64,000 nt of DNA from Halichoerus grypus (GCF_964656455.1 NC_135715.1:162966437-163030436); one strand, 5' to 3'; numbered from the stretch's first letter, positions 11,335-23,243 are shown. The notes: generated by a model not told the origin, from the sequence alone. Program-made: numbers and translations.

Positions 11335-12310
11335 CATATAAAGAATCTAATATTTGTGAGACACCTACTTAAATATCAGTTTCTTGGTAGGAGCTGGTGT
11401 TCACAGTGAACAAGGCACAGACCTAGTACTCAAAGAATTTGTAGCTCACCAGGCCATTGGAACAGACCATTAGAATTAGAATACAGAGGAGCACCTGGGT
11501 GGCTTAGTCAGTTAAGTGTCCAACTCTTGATTTTGACTCAGGTCATGATCTCAGGGTCCTGGGATCAAGCGCCATGCTCAGCAGGGTGTCTGCTTGAGGA
11601 TTCTCTCTCCCTTTCCCTCTGCCCCTCCCCACCCCCCCATCCCCTGCTCGTGTTTTCTCTCCCTCTCAAATAAGTAAATAAATCTTAAAAAAAATTAGAA
11701 TACAGAACCAAAATTCTATAGAAAGGTTTTTAGCTCAGGCTGAGATAGGAGTCTAACCCAGTCACCAAATCTAATCATGGTGACTCTTATTTAAGGTTCC
11801 TGGAAGAAATAACACACGAACTGGAACTTAAAGGATGGACAAGAGTTTGCCATACTGAAAAAGAAGTAGATGAAGAGAAGAGAGTGGGGCTGGGGGAAGA
11901 ATAAGATTATTCTAGGCTGGAGAACAATCATCACACCGGTATGGAGGTGAGAGAGATCAGAGCACATTCAGGTAAGCACAAACTATTAAACATGGCCAAA
12001 ACTTAGTGTATGAGCAAGACAGTGACAAGTCACAAGGCTAGAGAGTCAAATCAGGCCCTGTAGGAGATGTTAAAGTATTTGGACTTAATTCTGAGGGCAA
12101 CTGCAGAACCACAGATGGACTGTGATGTGATCAGGATTGATAGTGTGGGGGAATGGGTAGGAAGGGGGCAACACTGGAAGCAGTGACCAGTTGGAAGAGG
12201 GTGGCTCTAATCAGATCAGTGGTCTGACCGTAGGTGCTGGCAATGGGGATGGGTGAGGGAAAAGGAGGAACCACATCCACTGAGAATTGATCTAGAGAAT
12301 AGATATCTAA
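11335..12310 (-). mobile_element. L2 LINE, minus strand, about 0.75 kb without the SINE
   Basis: A long antisense L2 segment. The order of recognisable phrases fits one element: GTGAACAAGGCACAGACC near the 3' side, ACTGGAACTTAAAGGATGGA, a GGCCCTGTAGGAG region, TTCTGAGGGCAACTGCAGAA, and CAACACTGGAAGCAGTGACC. A SINE at 11488-11694 splits it. No intact reading frame remains. Confidence 0.8.
11488..11694 (+). mobile_element. CAN-SINE, plus strand
   Basis: AGCACCTGGGTGGCTTAGTC head, the older ACTCTTGATTTTGACTCAGG subfamily body and an AAATAAGTAAATAAATCTT tail. Perfect target-site duplication TTAGAATACAGA at 11476-11487 and 11695-11706. Inserted into the antisense L2. Confidence 0.95.
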
Positions 12311-14640
12311 TTATAAATGGGTTCCTGGAAGGGCCCAACACTTCTTATATGCTCAACATATTGTTAACCAAAAAATGTGTTAAATGAACACTTGCTCTTT
12401 CCAGTGGGTTCCAGGAGGTGGAGAACTCCAGGAGACAAGAAAACAATAGATTTGCTAGGTGCATATTCTACTTAAAGAATAGCCCCAGAATATAAAAAGA
12501 AAAGTTCTGTCAAATTCAAGAGGAAAATGGAGTCACAATCCACATGTGAAAAACTGGCCATACCAGAGTGTCCCAAAGTCACTTGAGCAGTGTTGTTCTC
12601 CCAACCACCAGCTAATGAAGGCAAAGTTGCATGTGCTTGGAGATGAGCAGATCATTTCCCACAAAACCAGTGTTTCAATGTTTTGCTTGGCACCAAAATC
12701 AAATTGGACTGGAGAAGATTGTGGTTTGGAAATAGGCTGAGATTTAATAAATGAAACAGTCTGTGAGAAATGCCAGTGTTTCCAAATATGGAGCACAGTC
12801 TTTGATAGAAATATTATTTCTTAGTGTCTTTATTAATAAATTGAAAAGAGGGATTCTCTTATTGATGCAAATCACAGATGCTTCTAAATTAGGCGGCATT
12901 GTCAACACCCAGCAGATCACAATGTCCCCAAAGAGGTTAGAAATGAGGGACAGGAAATAATAAAACAAGGTTAAATTTGGCTGGATGGAAACTACATCTG
13001 GGGAAAGATAATTCAAAAAGCAGATATTCATCGGGCCAAAGAAATCTGGACCACACTGGTGCCAAAGGAGACCCAGGTGCTATACCGGATGGCAGATGAG
13101 GTGGGAATTTAAAATATGCTAGGGCAGCCCAAAGCCCATTTGGTCCTGGCCTGCCTTGTCTGAGAACACTGATAAAGATCAGTCAGCCTCAGCCTTCCAT
13201 GTTTGCCGGCCATTCACAAAGGAAATTCAATTCATTCACCGCCTGTTTTAGTTGTAGAGATAAAACAAAAATCATCTACTAGAACTATAAGGCCTCTACC
13301 ATTATCTCAAGTTCATGGCCAATACTTTTTAGTTGAAGAAATAAAGCCATGATGATTTACATACACAAGCTTCGTTCACAGCAACTCAAGATGTGTAGCA
13401 AGTACTCTTTCATTATTCTCCCATTGTTGTCTCTTTGCAACAGTCTTTCAGGTAAGTGGCTAGCCAGTCATATGGTCTATCTCTGTTTGACATATTAAGC
13501 AGCTGAGGCATGGTTGCCAAGGGCATTCACGATTGCCAGTCATTGGTCTCTCTGTCTGGCGCTTTGTCCATTACAAGGACATGTTTTTTTCTAAATAATT
13601 TATGATTTTGAGAGATTTTAAATGGAAATGGAGAATCATCATCCCAGTGTCACCACAGGTCTAAAGGGGCATTATTGGATGACTCAATGGGCAGGTGAAG
13701 TATGTGGCTTAAATTTTTAAAATTAACTGACACATAAAGAAATATCAAGTATTCTTTATGATAAAATTCAGAATTTTCCTGGATACTCCATAGTTTAAGC
13801 TTCATTATTAATTGGCTTTGAATTATAAAAGGAAACATGGATAGGATATGACCATAATAATTTCAAAGATTTAAGGTTTATATCAAGTCTAGTTTGAAAC
13901 TTGACATAAAGGGAAGCAGGAAATGGAAGTAAACACTATGATTGCAAGGAAGATTATTTCATTATTTCCTCAATTTGCTTTTATTACTTATCAATCACAT
14001 TCAGAGAATGTAAAGGCTCCTAGAGCAAAAAACACATGATTTCACCCAACTGTCGTGGCTCAGTATTAAACAAACCCATTGACCATGTACATGTGGGCAG
14101 AGTTACAGGGCCATTAATGATGTGCATGCTCAGAAGCTCTTCCCAGAACTAAAATTGCATTTTGACCTCGACTGGAATCTGGGCACTGTGGTTTTAGAGC
14201 TTTGTTTGTAGTCAGACTCATTTCAGTCATATTATCTGAGTGACAACTCATTACTGCAATTCAAGGAAGGGATAGTTTGCGGCTTGGGTTTTAGTGAAGG
14301 ATAGTAAATTTTATAGTGTATATAATTTGGAACATGTCTGTGTTCAGCCCATATGTGGAAATCTGCCTGCATGCTTATTATTATGCTTATCTGCAAATGA
14401 CCAGATGGCCTTGCCCAAATGTGGAGAACCATTTAGTGCCATTTTAAACCATTAAGGCTATTAGCTCTGACTTGAGATAATCCTTTGCCCAAAGGGAACT
14501 AGTTTTGCTGTCCTTCAAAGTCATCAAATGTAATTAAATGCCATATTGTGGAGTAGGCATTAATGGATTAAGGAGATAGCACAGTCAACCAGTCCTGGGT
14601 CAGCCAGAGCAGAAGGAGTATAGGAATGGATCAGAAAGAT
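12311..14640. other. Unique DNA, no gene recognised
   Basis: About 2.3 kb of AT-leaning single-copy sequence. Overlapping frames on both strands around 12533-13031 and 13650-13838 have no recognisable domain and no splice or promoter context. Composition and lack of repeats allow conserved noncoding elements here, but none can be shown without alignment. Confidence 0.4.
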
Positions 14641-14644
14641 GATG

Positions 14645-15470
14645 TATTAGTAAGGTACTGGCTAAGCTGCTATAACAAAGAATCCCCAAAATACAATGAT
14701 TCAGGAAAGATCATTCATTTCCCTTTCAGACAAAAAACAGAGGTAGGTAGCTCCAAGATAGGCAGGTATCAATTGCCTGCAACTGCAACAACTAACACAT
14801 GACATTTTGCTCTTCACCCTTCATGTGGAAGAAGTCAGTTCAGTGTGACTCAGCCTGTCCAGGAAGGGATCATCAGAACCAGCACTTACAGGGCACCTGG
14901 GTGGCTCTGTCGTTAAGCATCTGCCTTCAGCTCAGGTCATGATCCCAGGGTCCTGGGATCCAGCCCCGCATCGAGCTCCTGCTCAGCAGGAAGCCTGCTT
15001 CTCCCTCTCCCTCTCCCGCTCCCGCTGCTTGTGTTCCCTCTCTCGCTGTGTCTCTGTCAAATAAATAAATAAAATCTTAAAAAAAAAAAAAAGAACCAGC
15101 ACTTATTCAAAGAGCTCCCAGCAAAGGTGACAGGGCAAAACAGAAAGGGCCAGCATTTTCTTGTTATTGCTGCTGTTTCCTCTCAAAACCAAGACCTCTT
15201 CTACAGTATTTCCACAAGGCTTTTGGCTCAGCTCTGCCCTAATCCTGCTTGGCTCGGAGACCCTGGTCTTCTTCAATATTCCCTATACTCCCAGCTTCCG
15301 TCTTCACAATGTCCTCAATGGGAGTGGATTCTCCAAGCCCTCCTCCTGGATGGTATGACAATAGAGCTTGATGATTTAATCATGCATTTGCCAGGCTGCC
15401 TAGGAGACAGCTGGTTAGGGCTAGGATGCAATCTGTGGCTATGGAACAGAGCCAAGTAAACTGGGGTTGA
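14645..15470 (+). mobile_element. Possible degraded interspersed repeat (LTR-like), split by a SINE
   Basis: The left part (TGTATTAGTAAGGTACTGGC, then CTGCTATAACAAAG) resembles the start of a mammalian LTR-type repeat, and unique-looking sequence continues on the far side of the SINE at 14891-15091. The assignment is weak. The rest could be single copy. Confidence 0.35.
14891..15091 (+). mobile_element. CAN-SINE, plus strand
   Basis: GGGCACCTGGGTGGCTCTGT head, CCCTCTCCCTCTCCCGCTCC body and an AAATAAATAAATAAAATCTT tail ending in a run of A. Perfect target-site duplication AGAACCAGCACTTA at 14875-14888 and 15092-15105. Confidence 0.97.
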
Positions 15471-15569
15471 ACCTATGATGTTGGCCTTCTGGGAATGAAC
15501 TCTAAGTCAATTGCACTAACTGGCCACATGTATGGCAAGACTGTTATGTATGATAATAGTAATAATAGT

Positions 15570-15810
15570 ATACGTTTGCATTTATGGAACACTCACTATG
15601 GGTCAGGCTCTTGTCCAGTGCCTTAGGGGGACTATCCCCTAGAAGTCTCTCAATTCCCTGGGAAGTAAGGACGCCTGCCATCATTTCCATTTTCCATGTG
15701 AAGGAATAGAAACTGAGAGAGTCTAAGTAACTTTCCAAGGGCACATAGCTAAGAAGTAGTGAAAACAGGATTTAAACCCAGGCAATTTGATTCCAGAGTT
15801 CACACCAGTC
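15570..15810 (-). mobile_element. MIR SINE relic, minus strand
   Basis: Near-complete antisense MIR: ATGGAACACTCACTATGGGT, then ATAGAAACTGAGAGAGTCTA and a GGGCACATAGCTAAGAAGTA, GGATTTAAACCCAGGC region. Confidence 0.85.
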
Positions 15811-16059
15811 CTGTGAGATTCCACATATTGAAGACAGAACACAGATACAAAGAAGTTGTGTCCTATGAATAAACCAGCTAGCTAATATAGCCTCCTGATT
15901 TTCAATTTAAGACTATTCATTTGACTTGGAGTTTTTGAATTTTTAAGTTATGGCATTGTTTTTAATGTGCCAGAATCCCATCTTTTGTACTAGACGATGA
16001 CAGTCCCAGAAGGAAGAGGCTGATACTAAAGATGCCTACACCAACCATGTTCTCAAGAA

Positions 16060-16510
16060 ATATTTTATCAAAACCTGGGTTGCCAAAGAGCAAATATTCA
16101 ATCATCGTTGCATTGCTTATACACTGCTAGTAGAATTATAAATTGGTACCACTTTCTGGAATGTAGCTTGGTAATAATGTATCAAAAGCCTTAACTGGGG
16201 GTATGTTTTTGACCCAGGCATTCAGTTCGGCAAGTTTATCCTGAGGAAATAATTTGGGAGAGAATTAACAATGATGGGATCAACCAAGAATTTTAGTCAT
16301 ACTATTGTTTGTAAAAATGAAAAAGTTGAAAATACCCTAACAATCCAACAATAAGGGATTTGTTAAATAAATTTTGTTAAACCCTTAGTATAGAATTCTA
16401 CTTAGCTATTTCAAATGGGAAATGGTATCCACATTCATGTTTGTGATTTGCTGGTAAATTAAAGATGCTTGTGATATGTTGATAAATAAAAAAAACAATC
16501 ATCAAATAAT
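16060..16510 (+). mobile_element. Old L1 LINE 3' end, plus strand
   Basis: Sense-strand L1 3' region wording (ACTGCTAGTAGAATTATAAA, GGTACCACTTTCTGGAATGT, AGGGATTTGTTAAATAAATT), ending at an A-rich tract at 16485-16496. Non-functional. Confidence 0.65.
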
Positions 16511-16864
16511 CTGGATAATACAGTGTTTTAGTCTCCCAGGGCAACCATAACAAATTGCCGCACACTGGATGGCTTAAAACAACTTTATTATCTCACAGTT
16601 CCGGAGGCCACAAGTCTAAAATCAGAGCGTTGTCAAGGTTGGTTCCTTCTGGAGATTTGGAGAACCTGTTGCATGCCTCCGTCCATGATTCTGGTGACTG
16701 CCAGCCTTCCTTGGCTTTCCTTGGCTTGTGGATGTACCACTCCCATGTCTGCCTCCATCTTCATATGGCCTTTTCCTCCATGTGTCTCCGTGTCTTCTCC
16801 TTTCTGTCACTGGATTTAGGGCCCACTCTAATCCAGAAGGAACTCATCTCAACACCCTTACTTA

Positions 16865-18165
16865 TTATTTTTTAAATTGAAGTATAATTAACATACAATA
16901 TTCTATTAGTTTAAGGTGTGCGACATATTGATTTAACAATTCTATACATTACTCAATGCTCACCATGATAAATTATTACAACATTATTTCTATGTTCCCT
17001 CTGCTGTAGTTTTTATCTCTGTGACTTATTTATTTTATAACTGGAAATTTGTACCTTATTCCCCTTTGTCTATTTCACTCATCTCCACCCCTTCCTCTGG
17101 CAACCACCAGTTTATTCTCTGTATTTAAGAATCTGTTTGTTCATTTGTTTTTGTTTTTTAGATTCCACATATAAATGAAATCATATGGTATTTGTCCTCA
17201 TTTCACTTAACGTAATACCCTCTACGTCCAACCATGTTCTCACAAATGGCAAGATCTCATTCATTTTTTTTTTGACTGAGTAATAGTCCTTTGTGTATGT
17301 ATATATATACACACACATATACACATGCATATATACACATACATACCATATCTATATATACACATACATACCATACCTTCCTTATCCATTCATCTATCAG
17401 TGGATATTTAGGTGGCTTCAATATCTTGGCTATTGTGAACAATGCTGCAGTAAACATAAGGGCGGATATATCTTTTTGAGTTAGTGTTTTTGTTTTCTTT
17501 GGGTAAATACCCAGTAGTGGAATTACTGGATCATATGGTATTTCTAATTTTTTGAGGAATCTCCATACTGTTTTCCACAGTGGCTACACCAATTTATTTA
17601 CATTCCCACCAACAGTGCATGAGGGTTCCCTTTTCTCCACATCCTTGCCAAGACTTGTTATTTCTTATCTTTTTTATATTAGGCATTGTGACTGGTGTGA
17701 GGTGATATCTCATTGTGGTTTTGATTTGCATTTCCCTGATGATGAGTGATGTTGAGCATCTTTTCATGTGTCTGTTGGCCATCTGGATGTCTTCTTTGGA
17801 AAAATGTCTATTTAGATCCTCTGCCCATTTAATTAGATTGGTTTTTTTGGTATTGAGTTGTATTATAAGTTCTTTACATATCTCGGACATTAACTTCTTA
17901 TTGTATATATCATTTGCAAATATCTTCTCCCATTTGCTAGGTTGCCTTTTTGTTTTGCTGATAGTTTCTTTTGCTGTGCAAAAGCTTTTTATTTTGGTGT
18001 AGTACCAATAGTTTGTTTTTGCTATTGTTTCCCTTGCCTGAGAAACATATCCATAAATATATTGCTAAGGGTGAGGTCCAAGAGATTACTGCCTATTTTT
18101 TCTTTGGGGAGTTTTATAGTTTCAGGTCTCACATTTAGGTATTTAATCCATTTTGAGTTTCGAGA
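16865..18165 (-). mobile_element. L1 LINE, 5'-truncated, minus strand, nested in an LTR
   Basis: Antisense 3' UTR and C-terminal ORF2 of an L1: AAATTGAAGTATAATTAACA near the 3' end, AATACCCAGTAGTGGAATTA, CTACACCAATTTATTTACAT, CCATTTGCTAGGTTGC and CTTTTGCTGTGCAAAAGC. The reverse frame at 17594-17890 reads part of ORF2 (including an ANRHMKR-like stretch) but is broken outside it. A likely target-site duplication is CCCTTACTT (16856-16864) against TCCTCACTT (18166-18174). The internal (ATACAC)n tract is a later expansion. Confidence 0.85.
17291..17375. repeat. (TATACAC)n-type microsatellite inside the L1
   Basis: Alternating purine-pyrimidine tract of TATATA, ACACAC and CATACATACC units. The small frames of Y/T/H residues here are artefacts of the tract. 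Confidence 0.9.
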
Positions 18166-18334
18166 TCCTCACTTCAATTGCGTCTGCGAAAACTCTGTTC
18201 TATATAGGTCACATTCTGAGGTTCCAGGTGGACATAGTTTGGGAGCCACAGTTCAATCCATCACATATGGTTTTATTTTTGTTTTATTAAAAACATGTAT
18301 TTATACAAATAAATATGTAAAAGAGAGTTTATTG

Positions 18335-18590
18335 TAGCTCTATTGGACTTTGGAGTCAGATAAATGGTCTTTTGATCCTGGTTCTACCCCTGGCTGACTG
18401 TAGACCACAGGCAAATTACCTTAATTCTTGGGGCCTCAGTTTTCTTATGGGGGATAATTCTTATTAGTACCTTAGACGGGTGATAGTATTTCACATGGTT
18501 ATTAAGGGGTTTAAGATATAACATACAAAAACTGCTTAGCCTAGTGCTGCCTAACTTGCAGAAAGTTCTCAGTAAATACCCGTGTATGTT
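18335..18590 (+). mobile_element. MIR SINE relic, plus strand
   Basis: Sense MIR order is preserved: GGACTTTGGAGTCAGATAAA, GATCCTGGTTCTACCCCTGG, GGCCTCAGTTTTCTTATGGG, then an AGTACCTTAGACGGG region and TCAGTAAATACCCG at the 3' side. An A-run follows at 18594-18607. Confidence 0.85.
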
Positions 18591-18609
18591 ATTTAAAAAA
18601 AAAAAAAGA

Positions 18610-19860
18610 GTTCTGGAAAGATAAACCCCCCAAACACTAACAGTGGTCATTTACTATAGGGGTTAACTATGGTAGGTAGTTTTTACTTTCTTTTAAATTT
18701 ATAGCTATATTTTATAAAATTTTTAACCACACATATATTACTTTTTTAAATTCCAGAAAGAAACAATAAAGCCATTTCTATTTAAGGAAAGAACAAGAAG
18801 ACTTATTAGATTCTGCATCCTCTTGTTACATATACACACTTATGAATAAGTCAGACATTGTAGATTAAATTAGCCATGCAACCAATTTTTAAAAATATTC
18901 TCTCCTAGCCTTGGGAGCTCTTCCTCTCTCTCATTCTTCATTTTTCCATGTGCAAAATTTGCGTTGGCTTCACTGACATTTTTTGCTGGAGCCACAATAT
19001 GCTGACAAACATTTAAGAATAGCAGCATTTCTTAAATGTCCACAGTGCAAAGGGTGATGCATAGTATGTTTCGAAAGATGGGCTCCTTCTGTGGGAAGAT
19101 TTGCTGTCTCAACGTAGGGATGAAGAAGTTCTGTCAGAAGTAGGATCTGGGGAAGGAAATGCAATAGCAAAGTTGAGACCAAAAGGTTAGGTCAGATGTG
19201 AACTTGTCTCATGGATTTGCATCATATTGGAAGGCATATTTTTAAGGTTAGTCACCCTCTGAGAAAGAAAACACCTTACCTGAAAATATGTATTCACATT
19301 TTTTTCATGTTAAAAGTAGTATGTGGTAAACCAAGAAAATGGAAAACACACACACACACAGATGCACACGTGTTCCTGTCAGCACATACAGCTCCTATTT
19401 GTGAAATAGAAAAAGGCATCTCTCTTTGGGGATCACATTAGAAAAAGATGACCCCAGTGGGCAGACGCAGCCCTGGAAGCTGCATGTTTTGGCAAGTGGA
19501 GGGTACCTTCATGCAAATTAGGAAAGAGCACCTTTTCCTCTGACCTGAAATACTCTCTTAGCAGAGTGTCCTCTGGGTGCCCTTGTCAGAGGACAATTGG
19601 TGTGACTATGTGTGGCCCTGAAAATGAGGAAAATTGCACCTACAGTTTTTAGTGTTGTATTAGGTAATATTTGATGAATACAAAGCAATACTTGTAATTA
19701 AAATGCCAGTCATGGGGCAAAAACTTTAAAAAACGAACCTATCAACCAACTTAAGAATAGAATCATTACTGGTGTCATTGCTTCTGTCTCTTTGGCCTTC
19801 ACTGTCCCAATCCTAGCTTTTCTCCCAGGGGAGGAAATCATTATGTTGAGTTTTGTCTTT
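18610..19860. other. Unique DNA, no gene recognised
   Basis: AT-rich sequence without clear repeats apart from a short (AC)n at 19347-19360. No frame has a recognisable domain. Confidence 0.4.
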
Positions 19861-19884
19861 ATATTGCCTTGACATATTACATAT

Positions 19885-19940
19885 GTCTATATCTATCTGC
19901 CTATCTATCTACCTATCTACCCACCTATCATCTATCTATA
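19885..19940. repeat. (TATC)n tetranucleotide microsatellite
   Basis: Imperfect run of TATC, TACC and TGCC units. Leucine/serine/tyrosine-rich frames here are translation artefacts. Confidence 0.92.
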
Positions 19941-19949
19941 TCACATCAG

Positions 19950-20340
19950 GTTGAATGTAGCCAGTCTTCTGTGACTTGCTTTTTTTTAACCATACTATCG
20001 TGTAGCCTAGTTTATCACTTATTTTATAAGCATCTTTTATGCCATAGAATTTTATTCTACAATATTTGTACAAACTACAAATTATTCCACTGTAGGTTTG
20101 GACCATAACGTAACTAATTCTGTTTTTGTATTAAATTAGTTAAAAACTAATTATGCTCAGCTTAACATAGTTTAACTAATTAAAAGGCAGATTTTCACGT
20201 TATTTCCAAGGTTGCTTACAAAACTCTTTTTGATGATTTTTAATTTCATCTATAGGAAATCCTGAATCTAAATGAAATCTTGGACAACATCTGTGATTGT
20301 TTTCTTGGAATAAATGCCCAGACATGAAATTGGTATGTCT
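19950..20340 (-). mobile_element. Degraded L1 fragment, minus strand
   Basis: Antisense old-L1 wording: CTGTGACTTGCTTTTTTTTA, CATAGAATTTTATTCTACAA and a TTGGAATAAATGCCCAGACA phrase near the right. Edges are approximate. Confidence 0.5.
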
Positions 20341-20344
20341 GTGA

Positions 20345-21430
20345 TATGCTGATTATAAGGCTTTTGATATGTATGAATACTGGTGATGTTGTTAAGGTGA
20401 TAAAAAAGCTGCCCAACGAATATCTGATCCTAAACCAAGGAAGTTCAGGGTTAACAGAAACGTGGTATAAACACTTTTCAGATCTGCTGTCCTCAGAGAT
20501 CTTCTCTGTGCAAAAAACCCCACAGGGTTGTGCTATCTGCTCTGATTCTAGGAGCTCAATGTTAACCATAATTCCAATAATAGTGTCAGTGTGGGGGTGA
20601 CCATTGGGGGGGTAATTCTCAGGTAAGAATTGGTGAGCCCAAAGAATCACAAAACCAATCCAGGGAAACCACTTTGGATCCAAGGGAACCAGAGGAGAGG
20701 GCAAAGACATCTATCTCTCTGTGCTGTAGTCACAATGAAGGCCAGCCCGAGAGGGGGGATTTATAAGGAGAGTAGAATATGCTAAAAGTGGAAACAAGGG
20801 GTGTGGACAGCCTACCATCACAGCCCACGTCCATCCCAAAGGGAGCCTTCCCCTCACTGAAGGAAGAGGGGGAGACTTTCCAAGGAGCAAGACCCACCAG
20901 CCTCAGCTCTGGCCCTGAGAGGAAGACAAGTAAGTCCTTTCTGAGAACAGAACAACATGATTAGAAAAGCAGGCAAAAGTCCACACGAAGAGTCCTTCTT
21001 CCCCAGAGGAGACTGTTAACTCAGTCATTGCCTCGTTTGGCCTCAACACATGCCTAAAAAACAGAAATATTGTTTCTATGTTAGTATATTAGTTGCTTTA
21101 AAAAGCAATTTAGAAAAGCTCTTTCTTTTTTTCAGGAAGCACTTCTTTTTTCTAACTGATTAAATTACTTGAATACTATGCTTCAAATCTTTACAATTGA
21201 AATGAGCATGGTTTCCTTTCTATCATGTCTGGAGATCAGAAATTAAATTTGTGTGTTAAGTAGATTGTCAATGCATTTCAAAAGGTCATAATGTCTGAAC
21301 TTAAGCAAAAGTAGGTCTTTATATAAGGAAATATGCTCTCTTCTTCTCCAAAGAAAGGCCAATAGTTTCTTTTTGCTTCTGTTTGCACCATTGGCCTGTT
21401 TTGCTATGTGATGAAGCACTGTCTGCTCAG
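20345..21430. other. Unique DNA with overlapping opposed open frames, no gene recognised
   Basis: A 154-codon minus-strand frame (20246-20710) overlaps an 84-codon plus-strand frame (20346-20600). Neither has a known domain, and the left third of the longer one lies in an L1 relic, so I treat both as chance. The rest is single-copy sequence. Confidence 0.4.
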
Positions 21431-21434
21431 AACA

Positions 21435-21600
21435 ATCAAACAATAGTAGCAGTTACCACTGATTGAGCACTTACTACATCTCAGGGACAGGTTAAGTACA
21501 AAACTTGAATCTTTCTAACAACGCACGGAGGAAGCTATTGATGTTTAACAGAGAAGCAAGCTGAGGTTTAGTGAGGTCACCTAATGGGTGGGGGTTGCTA
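21435..21600 (-). mobile_element. MIR SINE relic, minus strand
   Basis: Antisense MIR phrases ATTGAGCACTTACTACATCT and AGAGAAGCAAGCTGAGGTTT, followed by a GAGGTCACCTAATGG region. Confidence 0.7.
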
Positions 21601-22140
21601 CCAGAGCCCATGACCCAGTGGCACACTACCTACCTTCCATCTATAACCCACACCAACGGGGGAGGGGGAGCAGTTGGAGGGAGAGTCAGCCAGATCCTCA
21701 CGTGGAATGCGGGCAAGAACAAAGGGATGTGGGCTGAGGTCTGCCCTGTGACTTGGGTGGTGAGGATTCATGGTAAAAAGGCTCCAATCTTATGTTCCTT
21801 CTCTAGATGTCTTTGGGTGTTACTTCCCACTGTTTTCCCTAAAGCCTTTTTTCTTTAATTATAGTCTTAAAACTGTCATGTCCACATACTAGCTTTTACA
21901 TCTTTTGAAAAAATAACACCCTTCTTTAGAGCGTATACGTAAGAGAAATGATTGCTCACCTCAACATCACTTCAGCATCCAGGGGTAATTATGACCCAGC
22001 TTAGAAATAAAATCAAGCACTTCTGTTCCAAGCTCTGGATTGGAACTTTGAAAGATATGTCTATGAAAAGTTTGGAGCTATAGGACTCACTATAAACTGA
22101 ACTTATGAACTCTCTAAGCTCTGTCAAGTTAGCATTGCTG
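21601..22140. other. Unique DNA, nothing recognised
   Basis: Single-copy-looking sequence. The 95-residue frame at 21571-21858 has no domain resemblance. Confidence 0.4.
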
Positions 22141-22295
22141 TCATGAGTATTTCATTTTCAATTGACAAAGAATGTTTGAACACCTACTATATGCCAGGAA
22201 CTATCCCAGTTTCTGGGAAGACAAAGATGGATAAGGCATTCCTGCCTGTGAGAAGTGAGGAGACCACAAACAGAAATAAAAAAAGATCACAGCAA

Positions 22296-22645
22296 TTGTG
22301 CAAGACTGTTGAATCTCAGATCTGTACCTCTGAAACAAATAATGCAATATATGTTAAGAAAGAAAAAAAGAAGAAGAAGAATGTAGCAGGAGGGGAAGAA
22401 TGAAGGGGGGGAAATCGGAGGGGGAGAAGAACCATGAGAGACAATGGACTCTGAAAAACAAACTGAGGGTTCTAGAGGGGAGGGGGTTGGGAGGATGGGT
22501 TAGCCTGGTGATGGGTATTGAGGAGGGCACGTTCTGCATGGAGCACTGGGTGTTATGCACAAACAATGAATCATGGAACACTATATCTAAAACTAATGAT
22601 GTAATGTATGGGGATTAACATAACAATAAAAAAATTAAAAAAAAA
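22296..22645 (+). mobile_element. Carnivore L1, extremely 5'-truncated 3' end, plus strand
   Basis: Only the last ~350 bases of the element: a GAATGAAGGGGGGGAAATCG purine-rich 3' UTR, then GTTAGCCTGGTGATGGGTAT, GCATGGAGCACTGGGTGTTA and TAACATAACAATAAAAAAAT. Perfect target-site duplication AAAAGATCACAGCAA at 22281-22295 and 22646-22660, so this is a clear L1-mediated insertion into an older L2. Confidence 0.92.
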
Positions 22646-22661
22646 AAAAGATCACAGCAAA

Positions 22662-22830
22662 GCAAGGGGTCTGGTTGCCCATTAGAATCAGCTGGAGAGT
22701 TTTTAAAAAATACCAGGACTAGATTCCACCTTTGGGGATTTTGATTTAATTGTTCTTGGGTGGGGCCTAGTCATTTTTACAAGCTCTCCAAATGATCCTA
22801 AAGTACAGCCAGGATTCACAATCACTGGAA
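22662..22830 (+). mobile_element. MER5-type nonautonomous hAT transposon relic
   Basis: GGTCTGGTTGCCCATTAGAA, ATCAGCTGGAGAGTTTTT and the right-end phrase CAGCCAGGATTCACAATCAC fit MER5A/B. Not functional; mobilised in the past by a Charlie transposase. Confidence 0.75.
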
Positions 22831-23209
22831 AATTGAGGCATGCCCAAGAATGCCCAGGGGAGTCACTCGAGAAGCTTCTGAGGAGGTAATATTTGAGTTA
22901 GATTTGGAAGGATTGATGGGAATGTGCCAGACATTCCAGGGTAGAGCCGAGGAAGGGCACTGTAGGAAAATGGAAAAGCATGGACCAGACTCCAGCACAC
23001 AACTGGGAAGGTGACTTTCACACAGTGGCTGGAACACTGAGTGGGTCCAAAGTGGGAGACGGGGCTAGAAAGGTGAAGAGGGCAGGTGGAGGGGAGGGTC
23101 CAGGGAGGGATCAGGTGAAAAAAGACTGAGAGCCAGACTGAGAAGATAAGATTCCATTCTACAAGTGACAAGTAGCCATCAACAGTCTCACACAGATCCC
23201 AGTTGCAGT

Positions 23210-23210
23210 G

Positions 23211-23243
<33 letters not shown>

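Larger units (their letters stand above)
16524..18265 (+). mobile_element. MLT1-like MaLR solo LTR split by an L1
   Basis: The left part (16524-16864) begins TGTTTTAGTCTCCCAGGGCA and carries the MaLR phrases GGCTTAAAACAACTTTATTA, TCCTTGGCTTGTGG and GATTTAGGGCCCACTCTAAT. The right part (18166-18265) resumes with CACTTCAATTGCGTCTGCGA, AGGTCACATTCTGAGGTTCC and ends CAATCCATCACA. Together they make one LTR of an ancient endogenous retrovirus-like element with no internal genes. The L1 at 16865-18165 separates the halves. Confidence 0.8.
22143..23180 (-). mobile_element. L2 LINE, minus strand, interrupted by L1 and MER5
   Basis: The left piece (22143-22295) has the antisense L2 3' phrases ACACCTACTATATGCCAGGA and TTCCTGCCTGTGAGAAGTGA. 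The right piece (about 22848-23180) has the more internal antisense phrases TTTGAGTTAGATTTGGAAGG, GACATTCCAGGGTAGAGCCG and CAGTGGCTGGAACACTGAGT. Between them sit a carnivore L1 3' end (22296-22645) and a MER5 copy (22662-22830). This order is compatible with one L2 that received both insertions. Confidence 0.7.

Noticed and set aside
17594..17890. 98-codon minus-strand frame resembling a protein gene
   Set aside because: It is a fragment of L1 ORF2; flanking frames are broken.
20246..20710. 154-codon minus-strand open frame
   Set aside because: Overlaps an opposed 84-codon frame and partly an L1 relic; no domain, start context or splice signals.
22354..22581. Proline/serine/leucine-rich minus-strand frame
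   Set aside because: Reverse reading of an L1 3' UTR; a near-identical peptide appears at 33470-33790 from the other L1 copy.
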